From Symbiodinium natans (Eukaryota > Sar > Dinophyceae > Suessiales > Symbiodiniaceae), in NCBI GenBank assembly GCA_905221605.1, contig CAJNDS010000613.1, positions 655,894 to 719,893 of the forward strand: a DNA stretch of 64,000 nucleotides, given 5' to 3'. Of the stretch, positions 26,301 through 33,740 are shown one piece after another. The position numbers and the translations under genes were made by a program. How positions within the stretch are numbered: the stretch's first letter is position 1; each line of letters starts with the position of its first letter. The notes under the pieces were generated by a model. The model was not told the origin of the DNA and did no database searches. It was given only the letters and a program-made list of their open reading frames with translations.

Positions 26301-29300
26301 AGGAGCTAGATGGCCGGAGTCCAATCGTCTGCGCCCTGCATTTCCTGCTAGGAGCTAGATGGCCAGAGTCCAATCGTCCAAGCCTTCTTCCAGCACGTTG
26401 TTGCAGGCCAGCTGGTTGGGGTGCTGTAGAGCAACAGCCTCAAGTGATTCAGGTTTTCAGATACACTAGCAAATGCTAGCAAGAGAGCCTCTCTCCCAAG
26501 TATCAGTAGTACTGCAACACATGTAACGTAGTCTTGAAACACGGTTGAAGAAAGGCAAGCTGAGACTTTTGGGAGCAGCTGGAGGGCAGCTTAGGAGCGT
26601 TTTATGTAGCGAGCAGCTCAAGACCATGCGAAGGTCAGTTTTCGGATGACTCGAGGAAGGACGCCGGGAAAAGGGGCCTTCATGTCGAGGACTTCGATTT
26701 TGGTCCAACTCCAGCAACGGCCAAGTTCGAAATCAGCCTTCAGACATCAGCTTTGGGGAACGGCTGCTGTGCTGTTCGCTGGGAGTTCATGAAGGAGGCG
26801 CTGTCAACCGATGCCGTCCAAGTGCTGGATCGCCATTTGGCTGCAATGGCTCGGCGCCTTGCTCTGTCAGAGCAAGCGCAGAGCTGCCGACTAACGGATC
26901 TTGCTATGGCCCCGCATGATGAACGACAGGCCGTGTTGCACAGCTGGGCTTCAAGCCAGGCACCCCCTCTCCCGGACCGCCTCCGCTTGGAGGGACTCTT
27001 CCTGCAACAGGCGCAGCGCACTCCGAGGCAGACGGCGCTCTTGATGCACGGCGACGACGGCGACGGCGATGGCGCCGAGGGCACAAGTCTGTCTTACGAA
27101 GCTCTGGCCCAGGCCGCTCGTGGAATAGCAAGAGAGCTGAGTGCAGCTCTGGTTTCCCGTGCCACTTCTGGCAATCCGAAACTTCGGAACGTGGTGGCCG
27201 TTCTGGCAGCTCGCTGTAAGGAGCTCCCGATTGCTCTGCTGGGCATTTTGTTGGTGGGTGCTTCCTTTTTGCCACTGGCACCCGAGAATCCCCTGGAGCG
27301 GCTGTGCTTCATGGTGGATGAGGCAGGTGCTGTGGGTCTGGTGGCCACGGCTTCTGTGGCGGAGATTGGGCGTGTGATAGTGAGCCGTACGGGAAGTGCT
27401 GGCCATAGCGACCGTGGCGGCCTTCCGCTCGTCTTCCTCGAAGTTCCGGACATGTCTTTGACTCCAGAGCCACATGTGGACCGTCTGTCTACGCCCGTTC
27501 CCCAATCCGCTCCAGTCACAGGACGATCACAGGCAGCTTCGCAAGCAGCCTATGTGCTGTTCACATCTGGCTCGACCGGGCAACCAAAGGGCGTGGTGCT
27601 CTCGCACAAGGCGCTCCTCTCACACCTCTTGCCCTACATACGCACTCTTGGGCTGAAGGTGTCAGACCGAGTACTGCTTACCAGCTCTTTCTCCTTCGAC
27701 ATGGCGTATTCGCAGCTTTTTGGCGCACTGCTCAGTGGGGCCACATTGATCCTCACACAAGACAACCCCATGGTGGATCCATCCGAACTTTGGGCGATCA
27801 TGAGACAGAAGTCTGTGACTTTCACAACGCTGGTCCCATCTGTGCTTTCAGCCATGGTTCATCTCACCACGGAGACTTTGGAACTTCCAAGTACGAGGCA
27901 CTTGGGCTGTGGCGGTGAACCGCTTGCCTCTGCTGCAGCTGATTTCTACAAGCGGGCGCCGGCGTCGAGACTCATGCTGCACAATCGCTACGGCCCAACA
28001 GAGTGTGCCATCAATGCTTTGATGTTTGGGCCTACGCTACTGCACAAGATTGCCAGTGAGGATGTGCCGATCGGTTGGGCCTCAGCCCATCGGCATGTCC
28101 ATCTCAAGACGAAGAAAGAAGCAGATGGATGTGACGAATGTGAGGCACCTGAGCAAGATCTGTTAACACTTGGGTTAGGCGGAGAGCTCTTGCTGGCAGG
28201 TCCTGGTGTGTCCTTGGGGTACGTGGCAAGACCCGAGCTGACAGAGCATGCTTTCAGGGAGTCTTCTCGGGGCGCGGGGAGGAACTACCTCACTGGAGAT
28301 CTGGTGGTGCGAACGCGCTCCAGACGTGGCTTTCGTGGCTGCCTGCGGTGTCTTGGTTTCACTGGACTGAGTGTTACAGTTTCTTCATGTCATCCAGGGG
28401 CCTACAGAAAATGCGGGCAGATAGACAAGCACAGTGGTTGGCCGCTTGAACGTGGAACATATCGAATAGAAGTTCTTAGACTTTTCCAGTAGCTCTGACT
28501 GTGCAAGCAGCTTGGTTCTGCAACTTCATACTGCTAGCTCCTCGATTAATACTTTCAAGAATGAAGCGCGCATGAGCTGCATGTCGCAGGATTACAAACT
28601 TCGACGCAGCATGTTTATGAAACTTCATGAAGCCTCACGGGCAGCATCATTGCAGATGCTCCTGAGACTCTGAAGCCTAAGGTTCTGTGGTCGCAAGGAT
28701 GCGCAGGTAAAGCTCCGGGGCCAGCGCGTGGAGCTAGCGGAGATCGAGCGTGTGCTTTGCCGAAGCTCCACGGTGGAATCCTGTGCTGTGCTCCTTGTGC
28801 CAGCCCCTGGTTCAAGCGGCAAGGCCAGCAAGGCTGGTGAGGGCGGCGGGGCTGGTAAGGACCTGGACTGTGGTACATGCTGTATGTTGGTTGCTGTGGT
28901 TTCTTCGCTGGATTCCTCGGAGACTTTAGAGGAGGCCTTGCTGGAGGCCTGTCGAAGGAGCCTCCCCGGTCCCATGGTGCCTCAGCGCTTTCTTTTCCGG
29001 CGAACCACGGAGTGGCCGCGCACCACGTCGGGCAAAGTCGATCGCCGCGCCCTCGCCGCTTCGGTCGCAGCAGAGCTGGGAGGCCGGGAGAAGCTAAAGG
29101 AGGCAAATGAGGGAAATAAGGCAACCGAGGGAGCACAAGAAGGACAAAGTGGACAAAGGCAAGAGGCCTTGTTGGCCATCCTGAGGGAGGTCACAGGCAG
29201 GGCGATCGCCGCGCCTTCGCAGCCGCTGGACAGCTTGGGCTTAACCTCCCTCTCGGCTGTGAGGGTGGCCTCCATGGCACTTGCTCGTGGGATACCTGTC

Positions 29301-32095
29301 TCCGTTCGCCAAGTGCTCTCACCGGGTGTCTCGGTGTCAACGCTCGTGGAGGACCCTGCGCGCGGAGCGTCCAAAGCGCTCCAGGACCTGGCCGCCCTCC
29401 TCCTGGGCAGCAACGAGGTGGCCTGGAAGGTTCTTGCCGCGCGGCCGATTAAGGCGAAGCCCGTGCACTCCCCTACGGATTCTGCCGCGGATTCCGGTGC
29501 CGATTCCGCGGATTCTGTGGATGCGACGGTGCTCTTGTGCCCTGGCGACGGAGGGGCCGGGATCGACGGCTACCGGCCCCTGGCTCGAGCCCTGCTGGAG
29601 GCGCGCCAGTGAAGGGCCTGAGTGTGAAAGCAGCCTCTTTGGTAATTCTGCCTCTTTGGTACTTCTGATGGCATCTGATGGCATCTGTGAGTGTGCTGAG
29701 CACGCTCTGTGTGAGGCTGCGCCGAATCTGGCTGCGGTGAGCGCGGCCGACGGCCTTCTCAGTGCGAGATCGGAGCCATGGATGACCTGTGAGACTGTCG
29801 TGACTGCAGTGACTGTAGTGTTTTTCGTAGGCGTTCTTGTCTGCAGCTTGGCAATAGAAACGCCCTTGAGGAGAGCTTGGAGGATTTGGCGGGCTTGCTC
29901 TTGCAGAGGCTCGGTAAGCTTCTGACCCGACAGCACACCAGAAGCACTTCCGGTACAAATTGCACGAGAGATGGGCCGACAGTACTGTGCCAGAGATTCA
30001 TGAAGGCGAGGGCGCATAGGAAATGAAGGAATGGGAAGCGGAAATCAGGGAAGGGGGGTGACATGGAACGACTTGGGGAGTGATGGGAACAGTGAAAGGC
30101 AGTGCTGGAGTGCAGCCCATCTGCAACTTGCGCAGGTCCGTCACAGGTGGCTCGAGCAAAGGCATTGTGCTGTTGGGCCACTCCTGGGGCGCCATGCTGC
30201 TGGGACGGAGTTTAGGGTTTCGGGTTTCGGGTTTAGGGTTTCGCTGCAAAGCCACAGGTCTTTCCGGAAGCATTCTCCAATGTTCTCCATGCAATGAGGT
30301 CCGGTATTGACATGTCTTCTTTCACACACCCATCGGCCCCACGACCTATGAGCAAGCCTAATCTAACAGCCCGCTCCAGGGAGCGTTTCAGCGTGAAGAA
30401 CAAACCTTGTTGATATTTTGCCTGAGGGAGGGTGCAGTACACTTGCAGGAGTGTTACACTTGCAGGAGTGTTATATTATAGGCAATTGTTGGGGCTTTTG
30501 TTCTGGTTGTACGTCCACCGTGTTGGGCAGGTTAACTTGGGAAGCAGAACTGCTAGGGGCGGTATAACCGCGGGAGTATGCACCTAGGTACCAAGTTAAA
30601 CTCTACAGTACGTAAATCTGAGGTTTCAAGAACACAGACATGCATGCTTCACAGGCCTGCCCTTGCCCGCAAGTCTATGCATGAGAACCGGAGGCTCGCG
30701 CTGGCTCTGGCCCGTGCCTTGCTTGCTGATGGGAAAGCTCTGCAGGCTGGGAATCCGTCTGCATCAGGATGCATCTTGCTGGCATCTTGCTGGCATTTGC
30801 TGGCGTCACTGCAGTGTTTCCTCCCTTCCGCTGCCCGTAGGCGGTTTGGCTGTTGGACCCGTCCTCGAAACACTTGGTACCGGACTTACCGGCCGAGCCA
30901 GCCGAGGAGGCCGGGTGTGGATCAAAGGGTGCTCGTCCACGGAAAGATCGGTGCGCAAGCCATTAACAGCCACCAGAAAGGCTCCACAGTATGTGTTAAA
31001 GACTTTGTTGTTTGCTCTCATTTATGAAGAAACACGGTCGCAGCACAAAAGCTGCGTTTTGAAGCAATGCGGTTTTTGAGAAGCATGCGTGAGCATTCGA
31101 GAGCATGCGAGAGCCTTAGAGTCTTAAAGAGAAGATTGAGCCTTTCTGGTAGCACGACATTCCCCACTGTGGCACCTGAGGAGGTCCATCAGAAAGAAAA
31201 AGGGGCTACCGGGCACATGGGCGCAGTGAGGATGTCTTCGCAGGGTTTCGCAGCCTTCCCAGGAGGCTTTGGTCGAGTTCCTGGAGATGATGCTGCGCTT
31301 GGCCTCACAGGGCACTGCTGCTTGGGTGGCTGCGCAGCTGGCACTGCAGGACGGAGACATGTCCTCAATAATGGCCATGCAACAACATGAAGGGGCGACA
31401 ACTAGCTCCGGCCAAAAGTGGCAGGACGCATGCAATGCTGCCAGCTTAGGGAATCTGACTGACGCGGAGGAGGCAAGTTCGGACATGGCCGTTGAAGAAA
31501 TTTTGGATGTACCATTGTACGTTCAGAACTGGAGCTGCCCGTCTCACATGCTGTGACAGGCATTGGGCGACGCATGGCCGCATGTGCGGCATGCCGCCAA
31601 ACGTAGGCCGAAGCGGTCTGCAAGACACATGGTGACGTGGCAAGACAAGTGGCTTGTTTCGTGGCAGGTCTCGCAACTTAAAGTTGCGACCGCGCTCGTT
31701 GGGCCCGCTAGACCCGCTGCCGGTGCCAATCCACGTGATGCTGGCTGCACGGGACGGTGAGAGCAACGAAGACGGCAAGCGACGATACGAAGATGCTGGG
31801 CAGCCAAGGGCTCGTTGCTTGATGTGTTCTTTTTTTTAATTTGGTTCTCATCAGCAATCCGGGGCGGAGGGTTGATCTACCAGGTGTTGCATGCACGAGC
31901 GAAATCCGCCTGTGTGTACTTAGTGACCGACCGGCACGCAGAGGAAGTGGAGCGACTGCTTCAGCAACTTTCCGCGGATGTCTCTGTTTCATGGGTGTCC
32001 GGCAACCATCATTCCATGCTGGAGAAGCTTGTCGGCATATGGCCAATTTTTGCTCCTCAATCTTTCTCGTTTGCTGTAGTGGGATCAGACAGGCT
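751..32095 (+). CDS. Multi-modular non-ribosomal peptide synthetase (5' partial): A-PCP-E / C-A-PCP / C-A-PCP-TE
   Basis: Ordered NRPS core motifs can be read through more than 40 short exons: three adenylation domains (TSGSTG, YGPTE, TGD, VKVRG and GK(V/L)DR motifs), three carrier domains with a phosphopantetheine serine, one epimerisation domain, two condensation domains and one terminal thioesterase. The enzyme would activate amino acids as AMP esters, load them on carrier thiols, condense them and release a peptide. Everything is on one strand and in the colinear order expected for one protein, but a separate gene lies between the C and A halves of module 2 (13.1-16.75 kb). It is therefore possible that this is two genes or a misassembly. 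Introns use GT, GC and GA donors. The 5' end is missing. The 3' end is placed just after the thioesterase histidine motif. The product is unknown; at least three residues, the module 1 residue being D, follow from domain order. Confidence 0.85.
794..925 (+). other. Candidate GA-AG intron inside NRPS A3 motif
   Basis: The exon ends ...CCTAAAG at 793 and resumes GAGTTGCAG at 926, which restores GRPKGVAVSH in frame. The intron then starts GA and ends CAG, with a G as first base of the next exon. The border is ambiguous by a base because GGA occurs on both sides. GA donors are known from dinoflagellates; here it is inferred from protein continuity only. Confidence 0.6.
2245..2383 (+). other. Candidate GC-AG intron between A7 and A8 motifs
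   Basis: GRLDAQ ends at 2244 and is followed by [15 protein letters not shown] starts at 2384 after AAG. Joining them gives the uninterrupted core sequence seen in module 2 ([11 protein letters not shown]), which supports a GC donor. Confidence 0.65.
3116..3380 (+). CDS. NRPS module 1 peptidyl carrier domain (PCP/T)
   Basis: A continuous exon encodes the carrier helix motif [15 protein letters not shown]. The serine that should carry 4'-phosphopantetheine is at 3260-3262, inside LGGDS (3248-3262). Upstream helix 1 reads [16 protein letters not shown] with aspartate before the serine is the form typical of carriers that feed an epimerisation domain, which agrees with what follows directly downstream in the same exon. 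The growing residue would be held here as a thioester. Confidence 0.9.
3420..7010 (+). CDS. NRPS module 1 epimerisation (E) domain
   Basis: All the landmarks of an E domain can be read. An N-terminal [10 protein letters not shown] followed by NPHHYNQS sits at about 3426-3500. The catalytic [10 protein letters not shown] is at 4316-4345. [11 protein letters not shown] is near 6095, EGHGR at 6241-6255, [11 protein letters not shown] from 6280 and FNYYGQ at 6508-6525. Near the end come a LAPEW segment around 6640, [11 protein letters not shown] around 6840 and [11 protein letters not shown] around 6965. NPHHYNQS, the VSW ending and EGHGR distinguish E from condensation domains. The domain would racemise the carrier-bound residue. 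The usual glycine in HHxxxDG is leucine here. Introns contain AG microsatellites (4024-4105) and extra exon-like noise. Confidence 0.88.
4024..4105. repeat. (AG)n microsatellite in NRPS intron
   Basis: About 40 uninterrupted AG dinucleotides lie between the exon ending near 3987 and the next E-domain exon, which starts around 4230. A second short AG run is at 4201-4219. This is intronic simple sequence. Confidence 0.95.
7070..12345 (+). CDS. NRPS module 2 condensation domain (after E; DCL-type position)
   Basis: The C domain is spread over more than ten small exons. It starts with the linker [13 protein letters not shown] near 7117, then [14 protein letters not shown] (from 7457). AWRRAWQQV follows near 7705, the active-site motif HHAISDGWS at 8830-8856, and RFWRQQL near 9660. 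[15 protein letters not shown] is near 10200, [17 protein letters not shown] at 10344-10394 and [15 protein letters not shown] at 10608-10652. [14 protein letters not shown] is near 11375, [11 protein letters not shown] near 11790 and [12 protein letters not shown] near 12290. The catalytic second histidine and aspartate are intact. Following an E domain it should join a D-donor to an L-acceptor (family knowledge). The introns hold (TA)-rich and TGTA microsatellites, one dispersed TIR element (10436-10554) and a telomere-like tract. Confidence 0.85.
9100..9300. repeat. Microsatellite cluster (ATAAT pentamer, TGTA tetramer) in NRPS intron
   Basis: A run of ATAAT pentamers (about 9107-9158) is followed by ATAC/ATGC and TGTATGTA-type repeats to about 9300. 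It is flanked by the HHAISDGWS exon upstream and the RFWRQQL exon downstream, so it is intronic. Confidence 0.9.
10436..10554 (+). repeat. Dispersed terminal-inverted-repeat element, copy 1
   Basis: It begins GGGGGGTTTAAAATGCGAAA, contains AAATAGTAGGATTCCCTTAT and AGGGACCCC, and ends AAATTTCGGAACCCCC. The same core occurs at about 34616, 47724 and 54423 and, reversed, at 37748. It sits inside an intron of the module 2 condensation domain. No coding capacity, so MITE-like. Confidence 0.65.
10687..10814. repeat. Telomere-like (CCCTAAA)n tract, about 18 copies, intronic
   Basis: A near-perfect CCCTAAA array directly after the condensation exon that ends near 10685 and before the next condensation exon (about 10910). 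It therefore lies in an NRPS intron, not at a chromosome end. Confidence 0.95.
11668..12018. repeat. CT microsatellite and 17-bp tandem repeat
   Basis: A CTCTCTCG-type run covers 11668-11701. Three copies of a 17-mer (GGCAGGAATGTCCGGTC) cover about 11968-12018. The condensation exon with [11 protein letters not shown] (about 11772-11820) lies between them, so both repeats are intronic. Confidence 0.85.
12346..13086. other. No exon recognised
   Basis: Between the last readable condensation-domain exon and the membrane-protein gene I see no motif I can assign. The sequence is moderately GC-rich without strong repeats. Confidence 0.4.
13087..16750 (+). CDS. Dinoflagellate SHDWG/TIR-like multi-pass membrane protein
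   Basis: A multi-exon gene. An exon ending at 13268 ([11 protein letters not shown]...VFL) joins one starting at 13374 to give [13 protein letters not shown]. Exon 13539-13768 encodes hydrophobic helices and [12 protein letters not shown]...GILGLAG. A GC-AG intron leads to 14020-14076 ([17 protein letters not shown]), and 14553-about 14828 gives [12 protein letters not shown] followed by two transmembrane segments. A Cys-rich exon (from 15494: CSCCANNH) follows. The last exon (about 16128-16750) holds several transmembrane helices and a Ser/Thr/Gln-rich tail ending TAA. The SHDWG...LDRLCI...LWSPRYF...WCAYEL order resembles a TIR fold (box 3-like WC-YEL), which is my inference. The family recurs in dinoflagellates without a known function, as far as I know. 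The start codon at 13087 is tentative. The gene lies between two halves of NRPS module 2. Confidence 0.75.
13769..14019 (+). other. Candidate GC-AG intron with direct CAGGC repeats
   Basis: The exon ends CTTGCAG at 13768, followed by GCCAGG. The next exon starts GCTTCC at 14020 after CCCTGCAG. Joining gives GILGLAGFLDRS in frame. CAGGC occurs at both borders, so the intron looks like an insertion flanked by a short target duplication. The intron includes G-runs and a TGTGTG run. Confidence 0.65.
16751..17472. other. Gene-free stretch with (AT)n microsatellite
   Basis: After the stop of the membrane-protein gene I see no gene. An imperfect AT/ATAC repeat runs from about 17240 to 17346. Confidence 0.6.
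17473..17537. repeat. Telomere-like (TTTAGGG)n tract, about 9 copies
   Basis: A perfect GGGTTTA array between the (AT)n run and the uncertain exon cluster starting near 17630. Confidence 0.95.
17630..19147 (+). CDS. Unidentified exon-like pieces
   Basis: Several stretches look like exons. Near 18293-18378 the peptide [19 protein letters not shown] ends at a good GTGAGT donor. Near 18600-18690 an [19 protein letters not shown] peptide reads through. From about 18890 an 80-residue reading frame starts [20 protein letters not shown] and ends in TGA at 19147. A telomere-like tract (about 18464-18558) separates the first two. I do not recognise the protein; the HPSLRHAI stretch is faintly like the end of DXD-type glycosyltransferases, but that is weak. 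It lies in the gap between the two halves of NRPS module 2. Confidence 0.3.
18464..18558. repeat. Telomere-like (CCCTAAA)n tract, imperfect
   Basis: About 13 copies of CCCTAAA with a few variants (CCCTGAA, CCCTATAA, CCGTAAA), between two exon-like pieces. Confidence 0.95.
19390..19700 (+). CDS. Possible C-terminal exon, unidentified
   Basis: Two frames are open here. One reads [20 protein letters not shown] (charged, helical). The other reads [12 protein letters not shown] and [18 protein letters not shown] and ends TGA at about 19698. I cannot choose between them or name a family. It sits between the membrane-protein gene and the second half of NRPS module 2. Confidence 0.2.
19701..20369. 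other. No gene recognised; CT microsatellite
   Basis: I see nothing convincing apart from a GGGGTTG run near 19808-19830 and a CT repeat at 20276-20303 just upstream of the next NRPS exon. Confidence 0.5.
20400..22850 (+). CDS. NRPS module 2 adenylation domain, cysteine-like pocket
   Basis: The C-to-A linker reads [21 protein letters not shown] (split here: [12 protein letters not shown] / EADLVHQRF, about 20509-20570). Then come [16 protein letters not shown] (about 20848), [16 protein letters not shown] near 21100, VIFTSGSTG ending at 21554 and [18 protein letters not shown] from 21615. A long exon from 21758 gives [57 protein letters not shown] and LTSSGKVDR. By alignment to the phenylalanine-activating reference, the pocket reads D-L-Y-D-F-S-L-V-W-K. 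This is near the cysteine code DLYNLSLIWK of yersiniabactin-type enzymes, and the GGATE variant of YGPTE also fits that group. Substrate is an inference. Confidence 0.88.
21555..21614 (+). other. 60-nt GC-AG intron that keeps the frame, inside A3 motif
   Basis: The exon ends TCAACAG (21554), then GCCATG...TGCCAG, and resumes GCAAACCG at 21615, which restores [13 protein letters not shown]. The insert is exactly 60 bases with no stop in frame, so retention would add 20 residues inside the ATP-binding loop. CAGGC is present at both edges. Confidence 0.75.
22810..23170 (+). CDS. NRPS module 2 peptidyl carrier domain
   Basis: Helix 1 reads [17 protein letters not shown] and ends at 22892 before GTGCCC. 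The next exon starts at 22981 and reads [20 protein letters not shown], with the phosphopantetheine serine at 23020-23022. The GT-AG intron is 88 bases. LGGHSL is the standard carrier motif that precedes a condensation domain, in line with the next domain. The domain ends near RVAQLLETM. Confidence 0.92.
23390..26820 (+). CDS. NRPS module 3 condensation domain
   Basis: Core pieces occur in order. [15 protein letters not shown] lies at about 23401-23446 and [12 protein letters not shown] near 23505. [11 protein letters not shown] is near 23681 and [13 protein letters not shown] near 24205. The active-site HHAAFDAVS is at 24419-24445. [19 protein letters not shown] starts near 24728, LPLDRPPEG near 24890 and [16 protein letters not shown] near 25142. 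[12 protein letters not shown] and NIVGFFV lie at about 25686-25757. [17 protein letters not shown] is near 26188 and [14 protein letters not shown] near 26718, the last opening the long adenylation exon. The catalytic histidine pair and aspartate are kept; the usual glycine of HHxxxDG is alanine. The domain would join the module 2 intermediate to the module 3 residue. Exons are short and AT-rich introns contain TTATAA-like sequence. Confidence 0.82.
25516..25540. repeat. Short TTTAGGG tract in NRPS intron
   Basis: About three copies of TTTAGGG followed by T-runs, between condensation exons of module 3. Confidence 0.85.
26281..26378. repeat. 49-bp tandem duplication
   Basis: Two 49-base copies (26281-26329, 26330-26378) of a unit containing CCTGCATTTCCTGCTAGGAG differ at three positions. 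They lie between two condensation exons of module 3 and look like a recent slip or repair duplication. Confidence 0.85.
26830..29080 (+). CDS. NRPS module 3 adenylation domain
   Basis: One long exon (about 26700 to 28340) covers the end of the C domain and most of the A domain. It reads [53 protein letters not shown] (about 27547-27591), [27 protein letters not shown] (YGPTE 27989-28003), [20 protein letters not shown] and YLTGD. After a gap, an exon from about 28698 gives [17 protein letters not shown], then MVPQRFLF and the A10 motif [11 protein letters not shown] near 29028. The pocket residues I read are D-M-S-T-L-C-R-I-N-K, which match no code I know, so the substrate is unknown. This copy has far fewer introns than the module 1 domain. 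Confidence 0.9.
29140..29330 (+). CDS. NRPS module 3 peptidyl carrier domain
   Basis: In the same exon, after a charged linker (EGQSGQRQE), helix 1 reads [12 protein letters not shown] and the carrier motif [15 protein letters not shown]. The serine is at 29247-29249. LGLTSL is a divergent but usable form of LGGxS. An Asp/Ser/Ala-rich linker ([13 protein letters not shown], about 29483-29520) joins it to the thioesterase. Confidence 0.88.
29520..32095 (+). CDS. NRPS terminal thioesterase domain
   Basis: [20 protein letters not shown] (about 29527-29586) is the typical start of a type I thioesterase. [17 protein letters not shown] follows near 29860. The nucleophile motif [13 protein letters not shown] is at about 30170-30208, with the serine at 30182-30184. 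[14 protein letters not shown] lies near 30695, [14 protein letters not shown] near 31271 and [15 protein letters not shown] near 31718. The last exon contains VSGNHHSML (31995-32021), whose first histidine fits the catalytic histidine. The domain should release the peptide by hydrolysis or cyclisation. A degenerate telomere-like tract follows the nucleophile exon directly. The exact stop is not certain; the last frame closes at 32162. Confidence 0.82.
30209..30243. repeat. Degenerate TTTAGGG/TTTCGGG tract in thioesterase intron
   Basis: A short run of GGGTTTAG/GGGTTTCG units begins immediately after the GHSWG exon. It is too short and variable to be a telomere remnant in its present state. 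Confidence 0.75.
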
Positions 32096-32169
32096 TGCGA
32101 ACTGCATGTCTCTGGCCACTGCCCTGGTTCGCTCTACAGACCTTCCTGGATCTGGAACATAGCCCCTTT

Positions 32170-32849
32170 GCTATTCGGACATGAACAAGGACTTCCTCTT
32201 GGCAGTGCTATGGATGCACATTGTGGACCAGCTTTTGGCAAGAAAAAAATCCCCATGCGCTGGATGCAGAGCAGGTGGCGGCTGCATGGCGACACGCCCA
32301 CATACCGTAGCCCTGAAGAAGCGACTGGAACTGACGATGCCTCTGCGTAGGAACAAGCCGCCTTGCAGTGTGAAGAGGGTCCGAAGCTGCGTTCGAAGAC
32401 ACTTCGACGTGCTTGAGGAGTCTTGAGTCTATTGGGTCGATTTTGCCCTCTCGGAGCAGTCCCAAGAACTGCCGCCTTGTCGCGAAGAGGAGGTGCCACA
32501 AGTTGACGAAGTCGCCCTTCATCGACCTTTGTGGGGTTCTGCCGCTCCACAGTGCCTCGTGAGATGATTGGACCAAAGATTACGGCCAAGCCCAAATCAC
32601 GTCTCTGAGTCCGTTTCAGCGTTAGTAAGCTTTCAGCTGGCAGCGCCTGCGGATGCTAGCAAAAGCTTGGGTTCTTTCCTACTAGCACCTTCGTCTGCGA
32701 TTACAAATACTAGCATGTTTCCACATGCATTGATGTTGCCCACTATAAGCTCTCACTCGTTCACGCACTCGCTCTTTCGCTGGCTGGCTCGCTCCCCCTC
32801 CTCTCCTCCCTCTCCCTGTGCCAAGGGATCTCTCTCTCGCTCTTCTCTC

Positions 32850-32904
<55 letters not shown>

Positions 32905-32935
32905 GACTGTCTCAACAAAATGTCATGTGAGATGC
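32170..32935. other. No gene recognised; CT microsatellite
   Basis: Downstream of the thioesterase I see no assignable exon. A CT/CTTT-rich repeat runs from about 32832 to 32904. Confidence 0.5.
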
Positions 32936-32989
32936 AGCGGCTTCAGAATTCCTTGTAAAACCCACTTCCATACGAAGACTTTTCTTTAC

Positions 32990-33740
32990 TTTTCGGGTCC
33001 GATTTGAGGGTTTTCTGCGGCAAACCCAGCGGCAGAATCCTTGGCAAAATCTAGGCCTGGCGACGACGCAGCGGCGGAATGCTTGGCAGGATTTAGGGCT
33101 TAGGACAGAATTTGGGGGAAATTTGGCGGCAAAATGCTTGGCAGGTTTCAGGCCTGACGACAGATTGTTGGGAAAATGTGCCCTTTCCCAAACAGCCGAG
33201 CCCAAAAAAATCTCGGCTGTTTGCCTGAATAAGGGGCTGCGGGTGGGTGGGGGCGGGTGGCCGGGGGGTGTGGGGGGGGCCGGGACCACTCGGAACCACT
33301 CGCGCTGGGAGTAACATTCAGACCCCCCCCCATTTCATACGAGCTTCGTATGGAAATGGGGGGTCTGGATTCCGAGTGGTTGCCGAGTGGTTCCGACCCC
33401 CCCCCCCCCCCCCCCTGCCCACCCGCCCCGCCGCCCCCCCACCCCCCGCCCCCCCCACGCCCATCCCCCCCAACTCCCACCCCCCACCTTACCATACAAC
33501 CGAAACTCAAAAGATTCGGCGGTAACGCGACCCACACCCTTAGAACCGAAACTTAACAGATTCGGCTGTAACCCCCAACCCCCAGTCAAATCCGCCCCGC
33601 CCCCCATCCCCCCCGCTCCTGGCATTTGCCAGGGTTTCAGATCACAGCCCAGATTCTTGCCATGGCTTTTGCCAGAGTTCTAGATCACAGCCCAGATTCT
33701 TGCCCTAACTTTGAAGGAAATTTTGGCGGCACGGGCTAAT
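32990..33740. repeat. G/C-rich hairpin and degenerate tandem repeats
   Basis: Copies of a TTGGCA(A/G)(A)-(T)TTAGGCCTG-type unit recur at about 33038, 33087 and 33137. A long inverted repeat (about 33285-33400) pairs GGACCACTCGGAACCACTCG with CGAGTGGTTGCCGAGTGGTTCC, and CAGACCCCCCCCCATTTC with GAAATGGGGGGTCTG around a CATACGAGCTTCGTATG core. Two CCGAA...TTCGG palindromes lie near 33502 and 33547. A direct repeat (AGATCACAGCCCAGATTC) is at about 33639 and 33682. No coding signal. Confidence 0.75.

Noticed and set aside
26904-27519. Several long minus-strand frames across module 3 adenylation
   Set aside because: They mirror the GC-rich NRPS exon on +, which has full adenylation motifs.
33335-33625. 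Gly-rich minus-strand protein
   Set aside because: Low-complexity translation of C-runs in the hairpin region.
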